DNA of 64,000 nt from Haloterrigena salifodinae (GCF_003977755.1 NZ_RQWN01000001.1:248001-312000); one strand, 5' to 3'. Shown: positions 26,992 to 37,009, numbered from the stretch's first letter. Translations and numbers: made by a program. Notes: generated from the letters alone by a model not told the origin.

Positions 26992-28107
26992 ATGGAGACG
27001 ACCCACCGCGTCTTCGTCGGTGATTCCCGGGATCTCGCCGCGATCGACGACGACTCCGTCGAGCTCGTCGTCACCTCTCCGCCGTACCCCATGATCGAGA
27101 TGTGGGACGACCTCTTTACCCGCCTCGATCCGGCCGTCGGCGACGCGCTCGAGGCCGGCGACGGCCGCGCGGCCTTCGACGCGATGCACGCCCAGCTCGA
27201 CCGCGTCTGGGACGAACTCGAGCGCGTGCTGGTCGACGGCGGCATCGCCTGTATCAACGTCGGCGACGCGACCCGGTCGGTCGACGACAGCTTCCGAGTC
27301 TACGCCAACCACGCGCGGGTCCTCGAGGCCTTCGAGTCGCGGGGGTTCGATCCGCTGCCGGACATCCTCTGGCGCAAGCCGGCCAACAGCGCCGCGAAGT
27401 TCATGGGCAGCGGGATGATCCCGCCCAACGCCTACGTGACCCTCGAACACGAGTACGTGCTGGTCTTCCGCAAGGGCGGCGAGAGCCGGTCGTTCGAACC
27501 TGGCGCCGACCGGCGCTACGAGGCCGCCTACTTCTGGGAGGAGCGCAACCGCTGGTTCACCGACGTCTGGACCGACGTTCGCGGCGAACTGCAGGCGCTT
27601 TCGGACGATCACGACGACCTCCGCAACCGGTCGGCGGCCTACCCCCTCGAGATCCCCTACCGGCTGATCTGCATGTACTCTGCCTACGGCGACACCGTGC
27701 TCGATCCCTTCTGGGGGACCGGCACGACCACGCTTGCGGCGATGTGTGCCGGTCGCAACTCCGTCGGCTCGGAACTCGAGTCGTCGTTCCTCGAGGTGTT
27801 CGACGACCGCCTCGACGACGTGCCGGCGCTCTCGCGGTCGGTCGGGCGACGGCGACTCGAGCGCCACCGGGAGTTCGTCGCTCGCCGCCGCGAGGAGGAG
27901 AAGTCCTTCGAGTACCGGGCCGCGAACTACGAGACGCCGGTCGTCACGAAGATGGAACGGAACCTCCAGCTTCGGGAGGTCGCGGCCGTCGGCACGCTCG
28001 AGGATGCCGACGAGGGAACGGACGATGGGTCCACCGACGAGGCCGCTGCAGACGCGAACGCTGTACACGGGTACCGCGCCGAACACGTACCGCTGACTCT
28101 CGAGTGA
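26992..28107 (+). CDS. zim: Orphan N4-cytosine DNA methyltransferase, probably the CTAG-specific Zim
   Basis: 371 residues of the beta class: catalytic motif IV (TSPPYP, residues 28-33) precedes the AdoMet-binding motif I (DPFWGTGTTTLAA, about residue 240). The SPPY form of motif IV is typical of N4-cytosine enzymes. No restriction gene is adjacent, so it is an orphan. A solitary, highly conserved haloarchaeal methylase of this kind (Zim) modifies CTAG; that specificity is inferred from resemblance. The C-terminal 60 residues are acidic and variable. Confidence 0.82.
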   Translation: METTHRVFVGDSRDLAAIDDDSVELVVTSPPYPMIEMWDDLFTRLDPAVGDALEAGDGRAAFDAMHAQLDRVWDELERVLVDGGIACINVGDATRSVDDSFRVYANHARVLEAFESRGFDPLPDILWRKPANSAAKFMGSGMIPPNAYVTLEHEYVLVFRKGGESRSFEPGADRRYEAAYFWEERNRWFTDVWTDVRGELQALSDDHDDLRNRSAAYPLEIPYRLICMYSAYGDTVLDPFWGTGTTTLAAMCAGRNSVGSELESSFLEVFDDRLDDVPALSRSVGRRRLERHREFVARRREEEKSFEYRAANYETPVVTKMERNLQLREVAAVGTLEDADEGTDDGSTDEAAADANAVHGYRAEHVPLTLE

Positions 28108-28185
28108 CAGCCTCGGCAGGCTCGTCTATCTGGTTAGTTTTACCGCGTCGATGGACATTTGGGACGCTACGTCGAACCGCCGGGT

Positions 28186-28515
28186 ATGACGCTCGACGAA
28201 TACCCCGATGCGGTCGACGCGCTCGAGCCGGCCGACGGCGAGGTCGAAACGGCGGAACTGATCGTCAGCGACGACGTGCTCGTCAAGGCGTTCGCGCTCG
28301 GCCCGGACGCCGAACTCGAGGCTCACGACCATCCGGAGAGTACGAACGTCTTCCACGTCCTCGAGGGGGCGGTCACGGTCGTGCAGGACGGCGAGAGCGA
28401 GACGGTCGACGCGCCGGGCGTCGTCCACCACGAGCGCGGCGCCGTCCACGGCGCGCGAAACGAGACCGACGAGCGCGTCGTCTTCACGGCCAGCCTCTGT
28501 CCGCTCCCCTCGTAA
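28186..28515 (+). CDS. Small cupin-domain protein
   Basis: 109 residues forming one cupin barrel. Motif 1 is visible as EAHDHPESTNVFHVLEG, with two histidines and a glutamate for metal, and motif 2 as PGVVHHERGAVHGARN. The ATG at 28186 places a short acidic leader before the barrel. Small stand-alone cupins may be enzymes or sugar/metal-binding proteins; nothing here decides which. Confidence 0.8.
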   Translation: MTLDEYPDAVDALEPADGEVETAELIVSDDVLVKAFALGPDAELEAHDHPESTNVFHVLEGAVTVVQDGESETVDAPGVVHHERGAVHGARNETDERVVFTASLCPLPS

Positions 28516-28542
28516 TTTGGCGGCGGCGTCCGTAGGTGGCGT

Positions 28543-28922
28543 CTGACCGACGCTATCGTTCTCGATCGGTTCGACTCGCGGCGGTCGACCGTCTACGCCA
28601 ACCGGGGGATGGTCGCGACGAGTCAGCCGCTGGCCGCGGAGGCGGGGCTCTCGATCCTCCGAGACGGCGGGAACGCCTTCGATGCCGCCGTCGCGACGGC
28701 GGCCGCGCTCAAGTCGTCGAACCGACCGCGACCGGGCTCGGCGGCGACGTCTTCGCGCACTACCGGATCGCCGACGGCGAAGTCGGCGCGCTGCGTTCCT
28801 GTGGTCCGGCGCCGGCCGACGCGACGATTGAGACCGTGCAGGCCGCGCTCGAGGAGACCGACGACGAGACGCTCGCGGGCGCGACCGAGCCGCGGAAGGA
28901 CGGCGTCGCGATCGGCTACTGA
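28543..28922 (+). pseudogene. Gamma-glutamyltransferase pseudogene with frameshift and large internal deletion
   Basis: The first part reads [20 protein letters not shown], then [20 protein letters not shown], the N-terminus of haloarchaeal gamma-glutamyltransferases. One base is missing near 28713; in the next frame [20 protein letters not shown] continues it. After about 40 more residues the sequence jumps to [11 protein letters not shown] and a stop, which is the normal C-terminal end. About 400 codons of the middle are therefore lost. The expected ATG is CTG at 28543. It lies directly before the bat-type regulator. Confidence 0.8.
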
Positions 28923-29013
28923 TTTGGATCGCGTTCGTCCCACCGTTGCAGCCGCCCCGGCCGAACCTGTCCGCCCCACGAGGTTTTTATCCGCGCCCCT
29001 CCCATCGATAGCT

Positions 29014-32000
29014 ATGCATCGCGGCCTCGAGGTTCCCGAACAGACCCCGGTACGCGTCCTCGCGGTCGGGACGTTGACGTGGTTGCAACGGGCGACGGCG
29101 GGGATCGACGCGGACGACGACGAGATCGCGATTCGCGGGCCGCTCGATCCGGCGACCGAACTCGAGGACGCGTCCCTCGACGAGACGGACTGCCTGCTCA
29201 CCGACGACCGAGCGGTCCTCGAGCGGGTCGACGGGGAGTGTCCGGTCGTCTACGCGCTCGACTCTTCCGCGGACGAGTCGATCGATCGGCTCCGCGCCGA
29301 CGGGGCGACGGACGTAATCCCCGAAGCCGCGGCCGAGCGGTCGTCGCTGCTCGCCAACCGACTGCGCCGAACCGCCGAGTTCGACGCCGTCCGTCGCACG
29401 GCTGCGCGTCAGGAGACGCGGTTCCGTGCGCTGCTCGAGCACTCTTCGGACGCGGTGTTCGTCGTCGACGACGACGGCACGATCTCGGCCGTCGGTCCGT
29501 CGGCCGAGGGGATCGCCGGCTACGGGCCCGAGACGCTCGTCGGAACCCACTATCTGGACCTCGTTCACCCGGACGACGTCGCGTCGATCCGGACCGCGTT
29601 CGACGACCTCTGTGCGAGCGAGCCGGGGACGACGACGACCGTCGAGTACCGCTGTCAGCACGCCGACGACGCCTGGTACGTCCACGAGGCCGTGCTCACG
29701 AATCGGCTGGCCGCCGAGGACCGCGCCGGCGGCGAGTCGGACACCGAGATCGACGGTATCGTCGCGTCGATCCGCGACGTGACGGCCGTCCACCAGGTCG
29801 AGCGCGAACTCGAGCGCTCGCTCGAACGGATCAGCGACGCGTTCTACGCACTCGATTCGGAGCTGCGGTTCACGTACGTCAACGACCGGGCGGGGACCCT
29901 CCTCAGCGTCGATCCCGCCACGGTGATCGGCCATCCGATCCTCGAGTTGTTTCCGGAGCTCCGGGAGACGCCGTTCCGGACGGCCGCGACCAAGGCGATG
30001 GAAACCCAGGAGCCCGCGTCGATCGAACACTACTACGAACCGACCGACCGCTGGTACGACGTCCGCCTCTACCCGTCGCCGTCCGGACTCTCGGTGTACT
30101 TCCAGGACGTGACCGACCGGGTCGAGCGCGAACGGAAACTGCAGGACCGGACGGAACAGCTGGAGACGATCATCCGGAATGTCCCCGTCGTTCTCTTCGA
30201 GCTCGAGGCCGACGGGACGATCGCGCTGGCGGAAGGGCGCGCCCTCGAGCGCAGCGAGGCGGTCGCCGACGGCATCATCGGCGAGTCGGCGTTCGACGTC
30301 TTCGACGACAAGCCCGCGATTCGCGCCGACTTCAGGGCGGCTCTCGATGGCGTGTCGACCCACTCTTCGATCGAATTCGACGGCCGGGTGTTCGAACAGT
30401 GGTGTCGGCCGATCGTCGAGGACGACACAGTCGACCGCGTGATCGGTATCGCCGCCGACGTCACCGAACGCGCCCAGTATCAGACGGCGTTGAACGCCCT
30501 CCACGAGGCGACGAGCCACCTGCTGACCGTCGAATCGGAGCAGGCCGCCTGCGAGTACGTGGTCGACGTCGCGAACGACGTTCTCGATCTCGAGACCGTC
30601 GTCTACCGGTTCGACGACCGGGAAAACGAACTCGTGCCGACGGCCTACTCGCCAAGCCTCGAGTCGACGGTCGGATCGCCCCCGCGACTCCGTCCCGGCG
30701 AGAGCCTCGCCTGGCGGGCGTTCGTTGACGACAGGCCGGCCCGGTTCGACGACGTCAGGGACGCTCCGCAGGTGTTCGACCCGACCACGGACGCTCGCAG
30801 CGGTCTCTACGTCCCGATCGGCGAACACGGCGTCCTCGTCGCTCTCGATTCCGAACCGGGACGCTACGACGAGGAGACGTTCGAACTCGCCAAACTGTTC
30901 GCCAGGACGGCCGAAGCGGCGCTCGACCGCATCACTCGAACGCGCCGGCTCCACGGCCACGAGTGGGAGCTCAAGCGCCAGAACGAACACCTCGAGCGGC
31001 TCAACGCGGCCGGCCAGGTTCGTCAGGACCTCGAACAGTTGCTCCTGATGGCCGACTCCCGCGCCGAGATCGAACGCGGGATCTGCCAGCGCCTCGCCGA
31101 CCTCGAGTGCTGTTCGTTCGCCTGGATCGGCGAGCCGGACCCGGGCGGGAATCAGCTGTTGCCCCGCCGACGGGCGGGCCACGAACGGGGGTATCTCGAC
31201 GCGGTGTCGGTGACGACCGTCGACGACTCCGCCGCCGAACCGGCGGGTAGAACGGCGCGGACGCGGTCGCCGGTGTTCGTCGAGAACGTCGCCGATTCGA
31301 TCCGCGAGGGGACCTGGCGCGGCGAAGCCCTCTCCCGGAGCTTCCAATCGGTATACGCCGTGCCGCTCGTCTACGACGACTTCCTCTACGGCGTCCTGAC
31401 GCTGTACAGCGACGATCGGGACGCGTTCGACGAGCCGCTCCGATCCATGCTCGCCGAACTCGGCGAAACCGTCGGCTATTCGATCGACGCCGTCAAACGA
31501 AAGACCCCACTGGACAGCGAGAGCGTTCCCGCAGTTGAACTCGAGCTCGCCCTCGAGGGGCCGAATCCGCTGGGTCGCCTCGCCGACCGACTGGACGCGC
31601 GAGTCGAGTTCGAGGGCGGGGCGATCCGCGACGACGGGACGCCGACGGTGTTCGCGGTCGTCGACGAGGCGGACGGCGTCGATCCGGCCGCCGTCGCCGA
31701 ACTAGAGGGAATCGACGACGCGTCCGTGATCGCCGACACCGACGCGGAGACGCTGTTGCAACTCCAGTACGCGGACCCGTTTCTCGGCGCCGCCGTCGAC
31801 GCCCACGGCGGGACGCTGCGGTCGCTCGTCGCCGACGATACCGGGACACGAGCGGTCGTCGAGGTTCCGGAGACGGTCGAGGTCAGGAACGTGCTGTCGC
31901 AACTCAACCGCCGCGAGTTCGCGGTCTCGCTCGTCGCCCGCCGCGAGGGCGCGACGCGGGCGCGATCGACAATCGATGCCGCCGCCCGCAACGCGTTGCT

Positions 32001-32199
32001 CGAGCAACTGACCGATAGGCAACGCGAGGTCGTCCAGACGGCCTACCACGGCGGTTTCTTCGAGTGGCCGCGGGAAACGACCGGGGAATCGATCGCCGAC
32101 TCGCTGGGAATCTCCTCCCCCGCCTTTCAGAAACACGTCCGAGCCACCGAGCGGAAGCTCTTCACCGCGCTGTTCGACGGCCGCTCGCTGGATGGTTAA
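29014..32199 (+). CDS. PAS/GAF multidomain regulator with bat-type helix-turn-helix
   Basis: 1061 residues from ATG 29014, in the AT-rich setting TTTTTATCC. Domain order as read: a receiver-like N-terminal domain (about 1-120), three PAS domains (about 140-260, 265-375, 380-490; each starts with a [13 protein letters not shown]-type helix), two GAF domains (about 495-645 and 690-830), a bacterioopsin-activator central module (about 840-990) and a C-terminal HTH_10 ([20 protein letters not shown], then SPAFQKHVR). It should be a soluble sensor that binds DNA directly, like Bat. The signal is unknown. An open frame extends upstream through the ggt relic but is not part of it. Confidence 0.88.
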   Translation: MHRGLEVPEQTPVRVLAVGTLTWLQRATAGIDADDDEIAIRGPLDPATELEDASLDETDCLLTDDRAVLERVDGECPVVYALDSSADESIDRLRADGATDVIPEAAAERSSLLANRLRRTAEFDAVRRTAARQETRFRALLEHSSDAVFVVDDDGTISAVGPSAEGIAGYGPETLVGTHYLDLVHPDDVASIRTAFDDLCASEPGTTTTVEYRCQHADDAWYVHEAVLTNRLAAEDRAGGESDTEIDGIVASIRDVTAVHQVERELERSLERISDAFYALDSELRFTYVNDRAGTLLSVDPATVIGHPILELFPELRETPFRTAATKAMETQEPASIEHYYEPTDRWYDVRLYPSPSGLSVYFQDVTDRVERERKLQDRTEQLETIIRNVPVVLFELEADGTIALAEGRALERSEAVADGIIGESAFDVFDDKPAIRADFRAALDGVSTHSSIEFDGRVFEQWCRPIVEDDTVDRVIGIAADVTERAQYQTALNALHEATSHLLTVESEQAACEYVVDVANDVLDLETVVYRFDDRENELVPTAYSPSLESTVGSPPRLRPGESLAWRAFVDDRPARFDDVRDAPQVFDPTTDARSGLYVPIGEHGVLVALDSEPGRYDEETFELAKLFARTAEAALDRITRTRRLHGHEWELKRQNEHLERLNAAGQVRQDLEQLLLMADSRAEIERGICQRLADLECCSFAWIGEPDPGGNQLLPRRRAGHERGYLDAVSVTTVDDSAAEPAGRTARTRSPVFVENVADSIREGTWRGEALSRSFQSVYAVPLVYDDFLYGVLTLYSDDRDAFDEPLRSMLAELGETVGYSIDAVKRKTPLDSESVPAVELELALEGPNPLGRLADRLDARVEFEGGAIRDDGTPTVFAVVDEADGVDPAAVAELEGIDDASVIADTDAETLLQLQYADPFLGAAVDAHGGTLRSLVADDTGTRAVVEVPETVEVRNVLSQLNRREFAVSLVARREGATRARSTIDAAARNALLEQLTDRQREVVQTAYHGGFFEWPRETTGESIADSLGISSPAFQKHVRATERKLFTALFDGRSLDG

Positions 32200-32312
32200 C
32201 TGTATAACCTACCCCCATCGGTCCGGTTATACAGATAACGATCAGATTCTTTACGACGACCGGTGAAGAACGGCTGTCTTCCCACAGACCGCACTGGGGG
32301 TGCGCGAAATCA

Positions 32313-32612
32313 ATGACTGAGATGACTACACGATCACCGTCCGCGCAAGCGGACGCAGAGTACGTTTCGCAGTACGATCGACTCGATGACGAACCACTGA
32401 GCGTCGCTATCGTCAACGCGGTCGCGGCGTTCGGCAACGAATCGGTAACGGAACTCGAACCGCTTCACTACACGATCAACACCGACGCGCTCGAGCGACT
32501 GTTCGAACCGCGTACGGACGGGGTTCGATCAGGGGGGTCCGTCTCCTTCGAGTACCTCGACTATCTCGTCACCGTCACCGCCGACGGTGAGATCCGCATC
32601 GAAGCGGCGTAA
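32313..32612 (+). CDS. HalOD1 output-domain protein
   Basis: 99 residues. After about 30 variable residues it has the halobacterial output domain 1 pattern: SVAIVNAVAAFGNESVTELEPLHYTINTDALERLF and a final strand pair ending GEIRIEA. These small proteins are restricted to Halobacteria and are thought to act as output modules of two-component systems. It follows the bat-type regulator by 113 bases on the same strand and faces a second HalOD1 gene. Confidence 0.85.
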   Translation: MTEMTTRSPSAQADAEYVSQYDRLDDEPLSVAIVNAVAAFGNESVTELEPLHYTINTDALERLFEPRTDGVRSGGSVSFEYLDYLVTVTADGEIRIEAA

Positions 32613-32824
32613 ATCGACGCCTGCTGACGCGTTTTCCGCCTCTTTATCCGCGACCTCGACAGTACCTACCGACCGGTCGCGTCGCTACTCCGTTCGAGTC
32701 GGTAGCCGCGACCCTCCTCCTCGAGGGCGGATCCCGGTCGCTGTGGCTCTCTCAACGCAGAACGAGACCATCTCGATCACACGACCGCTACTCTACCGTC
32801 CGTCGGGTTGGCGACAGAGACTAC

Positions 32825-33103
32825 TCAGTCGCCGTGTGACTCCTCCGGCGACTCGCCGCTCGGATCGGTATGGTTCGCTGCCGTAATCTCGACGGCTCCG
32901 GAGCCGTCGATGCGAACGCGATGGCCCCGATACGGGAAGGAAATCGAGAGCGCCGCCCTGCTCGAGTCGATCAGCCGCTCGAGCGCGTCGAGATCGACGA
33001 CGGCGTGAAGCGGCGGCTCGAGGTCAGTCGGATCGACGTCCTCGATTTCGGCGATCTGCGTGACGATGCTGTGACTCGGTTTCGATGAGACCCCCGTCCC
33101 CAT
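32825..33103 (-). CDS. HalOD1 output-domain protein
   Basis: 92 residues from the ATG at 33103. It contains SIVTQIAEIEDVDPTDLEPPL, HAVVDLDALERLID and a closing VRIDGSGAVEIT, the same fold as the gene at 32313. The two genes converge across a 210-base gap with no gene. Their sequences are clearly diverged, so this is not a recent duplication. An upstream frame extension is basic and rejected. Confidence 0.85.
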   Translation of the reverse strand: MGTGVSSKPSHSIVTQIAEIEDVDPTDLEPPLHAVVDLDALERLIDSSRAALSISFPYRGHRVRIDGSGAVEITAANHTDPSGESPEESHGD

Positions 33104-33344
33104 ACGCCGCCATGCTATGGTACGTCGGATAAAGCTGGTGATGCGGGCCGAATTGACGGTTCGTTCCGGTTTCTCGACTCGAGTGTGGTGGAAAACCAGG
33201 GCTCCGAACCTCTGGAAGCGCTCCACTCTTCCGTGCCCTCGATCGTTCACTTCGTTCACTCTTGAGGACCTACGGATTCGGAGCGATCCGGTCCTGCTTC
33301 TTAGCGTTGTCACTCGTCTATACTTGTAACGTTCGTGAGAAGCA

Positions 33345-33496
33345 TGCCCGGGGAGGGCTCCGAACCCTCGATCTCCGCATGTCCCAGGTCCGAGGCTCGG
33401 CGGTCCTCGTGGGGGACACGGAGGCTTCCAAGGCGTACCGCACCGAATCTCTGAACCCTATGAGTGCGGCGCTATGTCCAGCTAAGCCACCCGGGC
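33345..33496 (-). tRNA. tRNA-Met (CAT, elongator) with 78-nt intron
   Basis: Exon 1 is 33459-33496 and exon 2 is 33345-33380. Acceptor stem GCCCGGG/CCCGGGC with discriminator A, anticodon stem CCGCA/TGCGG, loop CTCATA|A, T-stem GAGGG/CCCTC with loop TTCGGAG. The intron (33381-33458) sits after position 37, the canonical site cut by the archaeal splicing endonuclease through a bulge-helix-bulge. Haloarchaeal elongator tRNA-Met is known to carry such an intron. CCA is not encoded. Confidence 0.95.
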
Positions 33497-33522
33497 TCAC
33501 TCTTCAGTTGTGCGCTGTGTTT

Positions 33523-33528
33523 CTTTAA
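33523..33528 (-). promoter_or_regulatory. TATA-like box of tRNA-Met
   Basis: TTAAAG on the minus strand, 27-32 bases before the first tRNA nucleotide, in an otherwise GC-rich stretch. This is the spacing expected for an archaeal promoter that starts at the tRNA 5' end. Confidence 0.45.
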
Positions 33529-33599
33529 CCTTCTCATTCCCGATCGCCCTGTAACGCCGACCCACGGATTTATGACATGGCCTTCCCAACTACCCGCGC

Positions 33600-34829
33600 A
33601 TGAGCGTTCCGGAAATCGTCCAATCTACTCTCGACGGCGACGAAATCGCGGCTCGAGTCTCTCTGGGCGGCGAAGACGAACTCTTCATCACGTCCTCGAG
33701 TTCCCTCGTCTACCGATCCGACGGCATCCTGAGCGACGAATCGATCGAGGAATACCCCCACGAGGCCGACCGGCTGACCCTCTCCGAGGGCCGGCGCAAG
33801 ACGAAGTTCACCCTCGAGTACTCCCTCGAAGGGACCAAGGAGTTCACCGTCCCCTCGGACAAGACCGATGCGGTCTTGCATCCGGTGCTGGCCGGCGTGT
33901 TGAACGGCAACGGGATCACCGATCCCGGCGAGACGGTCGTCAAGACCTACCGCTTCAGCGAACTGACGCTGATCATCACCAGCGACCGTCTGGTCAAACA
34001 CATCGGCGGGGCAGTCTGGGACGGCGACTACGAGGGCTACCACTTCGACGACGTGACGAAGCTCGCGTTCGAAGACGGGAGCGTTGCCACCCAAATCGTG
34101 CTCACGGTCGCCGGCCGCCCGGAGCGGATCAAAGCGCCCAACGAGGAGGCGAATGATCTCCGCGAGCGCCTCAAACGGGCCCTCTTCGAGTACCACGGCG
34201 TGACGTCGCTCGCGGAATTCAACGAGACGATCGGCGTCGACGAGGACGGCGGCGGCCGGGACGGCGGCGCGGTCGACTTCGGCGACGGCGTCGATCCGCT
34301 CGACGCCAACCCGCCCGGACCGGAAGACCGAGAGACGGTCACGGCGACCGAGACGGCGGCCGACTCGGACGACTCCCAGCCCCGGCCCCAGCCGCAGTCG
34401 ACCGATCCACTCGCGGCCGCCGGCGAACCGCAGCAGTCACAGCGCACGCAACAGCAGTCCGCCCAGCAGTCGGCGCGCGCCGCCGCGACCGCGACCCAGG
34501 CCGAGCAGTCGTCGGATTCAAACGCGAGCCGCGCCGACACTCCGACCGACGACGTCGAGACGGCCTTCGACGGTGCGTCCGACGCACCGGTCGACGACGA
34601 ACGGGTGCCCGAATCGACGCGGGACGACAGCGGGTTCGTCGCCGACGCGGCGGCCGAATCCGCGTCCGCAGCGTCCGCCACGGCTGCCGCGACCGACGAC
34701 TACGATCCGGCCGAACTCGCCGAACGGATCGACGCGCTCGAGGCGGCCGTGGAGGAACAGTCCGAACTCATCGAACGACAACAGGAGACGATCGAACAGT
34801 TGATCGCCGAACTCCGGCAGGGTCGCTGA
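33600..34829 (+). CDS. Conserved haloarchaeal protein with disordered middle and C-terminal coiled coil
   Basis: 409 residues. Residues 1-200 form a folded beta-rich region with two similar halves (LFITSSSSLVYRSDG, and LIITSDRLVKHIGG), each resembling a PH-like or bPH domain strand pair. Residues 215-365 are low-complexity, acidic and Gln/Ala-rich. The end (about 370-409) is a heptad-patterned helix. No enzymatic motif is visible. I do not recognise a characterised relative. Confidence 0.75.
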   Translation: MSVPEIVQSTLDGDEIAARVSLGGEDELFITSSSSLVYRSDGILSDESIEEYPHEADRLTLSEGRRKTKFTLEYSLEGTKEFTVPSDKTDAVLHPVLAGVLNGNGITDPGETVVKTYRFSELTLIITSDRLVKHIGGAVWDGDYEGYHFDDVTKLAFEDGSVATQIVLTVAGRPERIKAPNEEANDLRERLKRALFEYHGVTSLAEFNETIGVDEDGGGRDGGAVDFGDGVDPLDANPPGPEDRETVTATETAADSDDSQPRPQPQSTDPLAAAGEPQQSQRTQQQSAQQSARAAATATQAEQSSDSNASRADTPTDDVETAFDGASDAPVDDERVPESTRDDSGFVADAAAESASAASATAAATDDYDPAELAERIDALEAAVEEQSELIERQQETIEQLIAELRQGR

Positions 34830-34833
34830 GGCC

Positions 34834-35232
34834 TCACCCGTCCCGTCCCGTCACCTTCCGAATACACGACGAGCCGAACGGCCCCAGTTCGCCGGCGTCG
34901 AGGTCGATGAAGTAGCCGGTCGACAGCCCCGACCCGCAGCGCTGACAGGAGAACTCCCCTTCCTTCGTGATCACGTCCTGATCGAAGCTGACGTACTGGC
35001 GGCTCTTCGGGCGGACGATGCCGTCGTCGCGCTCGATGATTCCCCGCAGTTCCGCCTCGTCGAGGATCGTCCGCGTCACCGCGGGGTCGCTGGTCACCAT
35101 CTCGATCCGGTCGACGACGTCGGCCAGCGCGAGCGATTCGTGCTCGAGTCGCTCGAGCAACGCCAGCCCGCGTTCGACGCGGTCGTCGCTGGCGTCGGCG
35201 GACGTCTCGACCCGACGGTCCTCCCGATCCAT
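34834..35232 (-). CDS. DUF5830 family protein with zinc-binding end
   Basis: 132 residues from ATG 35232. The first 75 read as a helical winged-helix-like domain (RGLALLERLEHESLALADVVDRIEM). The C-terminal part has FSCQRCGSGLSTGYFI and later SSCIRK, three cysteines that could form a zinc site. The pattern matches the haloarchaeal DUF5830 family. A DNA-binding role is plausible but not shown. It converges on 33600-34829 with four bases between stops. Confidence 0.75.
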   Translation of the reverse strand: MDREDRRVETSADASDDRVERGLALLERLEHESLALADVVDRIEMVTSDPAVTRTILDEAELRGIIERDDGIVRPKSRQYVSFDQDVITKEGEFSCQRCGSGLSTGYFIDLDAGELGPFGSSCIRKVTGRDG

Positions 35233-35324
35233 CGGTGAGTGGTGGTCTCTCCGACCGAATAAACGTTCTGTCCCGACCGCCCAGAGACACAAAAGTTTCA
35301 ACGCTCGGTGGGAAACTGCGATCG

Positions 35325-36077
35325 ATGTCGTCCCCCTCGGTGCGAACGCGCGCGGTCGCCGCCGCGGTCGCGATCGGTGCGTTCCTCTGTACGGTCGCGC
35401 TCGTCTCGCCGTCGGCGCTGCTCGCGACCGTCGAATCGGTGTCGGCCGAGCCGCTCCTGTTCGGTCTCGTCGTGACCGGTCTCTACCTTGGGCGACCGTT
35501 GCTGGCCCTGCCGACGACACCGTTGGCCGCCGTCGTCGGCTACGGCTACGGCGTCGCGGTCGGCGTTCCGGTGGCGCTGCTCGGCGTCGTGGTGACGGTC
35601 GTCCCCGTCTTCCTCGCCGTCCGCTGGATCGCCGTCGGCTCGCCCGACGACGATACCGGCGTTCAGCCTGCATCAATCTCTGCATCGGCTCCCGGCCCGT
35701 TCGGATCGATCCTCGAGCGAGCCGGAACCGTCGTCGGACAGTACTACGAGACGGCCGGCCCGATCCGCGGCGTCGTCGCCTCGCGACTGGCGCCGATCCC
35801 GTCGGACGTGGCGACCTGCGCGGCGGCGGTCAGTGATGTGCGACTCCGCCACCTCGTGATCGGGACGGCGATCGGCGAACTCCCCTGGACAATCGCCGCT
35901 GTCGTCGTCGGTGCGTCGGCGGCGACGGTCAGGACCGGTGGGGTCGGCGACCTCGGAGCGGCGCTCACGCTCGCCTGTTTGGCGGCTGCGATCGCGCTGC
36001 TGGCCGCGCCGGCGTATCGACTCGTTCGGGGTCGAGGAGACCAAAGCCGAACGACTGGCCGACCGACGGACAGGTAA
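35325..36077 (+). CDS. TVP38/TMEM64 (DedA-like) membrane protein
   Basis: 250 residues with five or six helices. The region LALPTTPLAAVVGYGYGVAVG is the half-buried conserved segment of this family, and RGVVASRLAPIPSDVATCAAA the second re-entrant part. Members are implicated in lipid scrambling or membrane homeostasis. It lies divergently beside DUF5830 and ends three bases before the convergent HalX regulator. Confidence 0.78.
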   Translation: MSSPSVRTRAVAAAVAIGAFLCTVALVSPSALLATVESVSAEPLLFGLVVTGLYLGRPLLALPTTPLAAVVGYGYGVAVGVPVALLGVVVTVVPVFLAVRWIAVGSPDDDTGVQPASISASAPGPFGSILERAGTVVGQYYETAGPIRGVVASRLAPIPSDVATCAAAVSDVRLRHLVIGTAIGELPWTIAAVVVGASAATVRTGGVGDLGAALTLACLAAAIALLAAPAYRLVRGRGDQSRTTGRPTDR

Positions 36078-36080
36078 CGA

Positions 36081-36608
36081 TCAGCGGTCGCCGTCGTCGA
36101 CTAGCGACTCGCTCATGTCTTTCAGATCCGCTTCCAACTGCTGGTAGCCGTCGGTCTCCGCTAGCTCGTCCGGCCCGTGTTCCTCCTCGAGGGTCTCCAT
36201 CTTGTTCGACAGAGCGGTGAGCTCGCGCCGGCCGTCGCCGCCGTACCGGGACTGGACCCGGAGGTTCTCGATAATCCGCGTCAGCTGCGCGCGAGAGACG
36301 GGTTTGGTGACGTAGTCGTCGATATCGAGCTCGACGATATCGAGTCCGGGATCGACCGCCGTGACCATAATCACCCAGCAGTCGTGGCCCGCGGCCCGGA
36401 TTCGGTTGAGCACCTCGTCGCCGGTCAGATCGGGCATGTGTCGGTCGAGCAGGACGACGTCGACCGTCCCGTTCATCGCCTCGAGCGCCGAGCGACCGTC
36501 GTAAGCGGTGTGTACCTCGTAATCCTCGCTCACCCACGTCGCATAGAGATCGGCCAGTTCGCGCTCGTCCTCGACGACGAGAATCGTCGGTTGCGTAGAC
36601 GTAGACAT
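36081..36608 (-). CDS. Response regulator with receiver and HalX domains
   Basis: 175 residues. An intact receiver domain is present: acidic pair in VVEDERE, phospho-acceptor Asp in VVLLDRHMPD, switch Thr in MVTAV and Lys in VTKPVS. The C-terminal 55 residues form the helical HalX domain (YGGDGRRELTALSNKMETLE), found only in haloarchaea and thought to be a coiled-coil output. In contrast to the receiver at 22227 it should be phosphorylated normally. No histidine kinase is adjacent. Confidence 0.92.
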   Translation of the reverse strand: MSTSTQPTILVVEDERELADLYATWVSEDYEVHTAYDGRSALEAMNGTVDVVLLDRHMPDLTGDEVLNRIRAAGHDCWVIMVTAVDPGLDIVELDIDDYVTKPVSRAQLTRIIENLRVQSRYGGDGRRELTALSNKMETLEEEHGPDELAETDGYQQLEADLKDMSESLVDDGDR

Positions 36609-36742
36609 ACGGATCGTTCGTCCGAGACCACAACGCGTCGTCTTGTAGCAGTACCGGGCGACTCACGCCTCGAGTCGGGCGCCGAACCGCCCTCCGGTGG
36701 GCACGGGAGAATCGAGCCGCCGCTCCCGCACCGGGACCCGGC

Positions 36743-36934
36743 TCAGGTCCAGAACGTATCCGCACAGTCGAAGATGACGCCGTGTTGCGGGCAGACGTAC
36801 TTGCAGTGGCGTTTGAACAGTTCGCCGTCGCAGTGCGGACAGGTCGGGCCGCTCGACCGGGCGGTCGCTCCTCCGCCGTCCGCGTCGGTCTCGGCCGCAT
36901 TCCCGGCGTCGGGTTCGTCGCTGTCGGCTGCCAT
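36743..36934 (-). CDS. HVO_2523-type zinc-finger microprotein
   Basis: 63 residues. An acidic 30-residue tail is followed by a compact finger: CPHCDGELFKRHCKYVCPQH, then GVIFDCADTFW. Cys31 or 32, the next Cys, Cys/His in KRHC and VCPQH provide the ligands. The signature RHCKYVCPxHGV..DC.DTFW is the one I know from the HVO_2523 family of haloarchaeal zinc-finger proteins. Function unknown. Confidence 0.82.
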   Translation of the reverse strand: MAADSDEPDAGNAAETDADGGGATARSSGPTCPHCDGELFKRHCKYVCPQHGVIFDCADTFWT

Positions 36935-37009
36935 ACGGACCCCATTGATCGGCCGGCGCTAAGTCCTGACGGTCCGCTCGAGCGACTCCGCGGCGTTCGG
37001 CGGCGTCTC

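Noticed and set aside
28609-29013. Upstream extension of the bat-type regulator through the ggt relic
   Set aside because: The extension begins with gamma-glutamyltransferase sequence and then non-coding text; the regulator has its own ATG at 29014 with an AT-rich promoter patch.
28987-31347. 786-codon minus-strand frame opposite the bat-type regulator
   Set aside because: Antisense shadow; the plus strand has complete PAS, GAF and HTH motifs.
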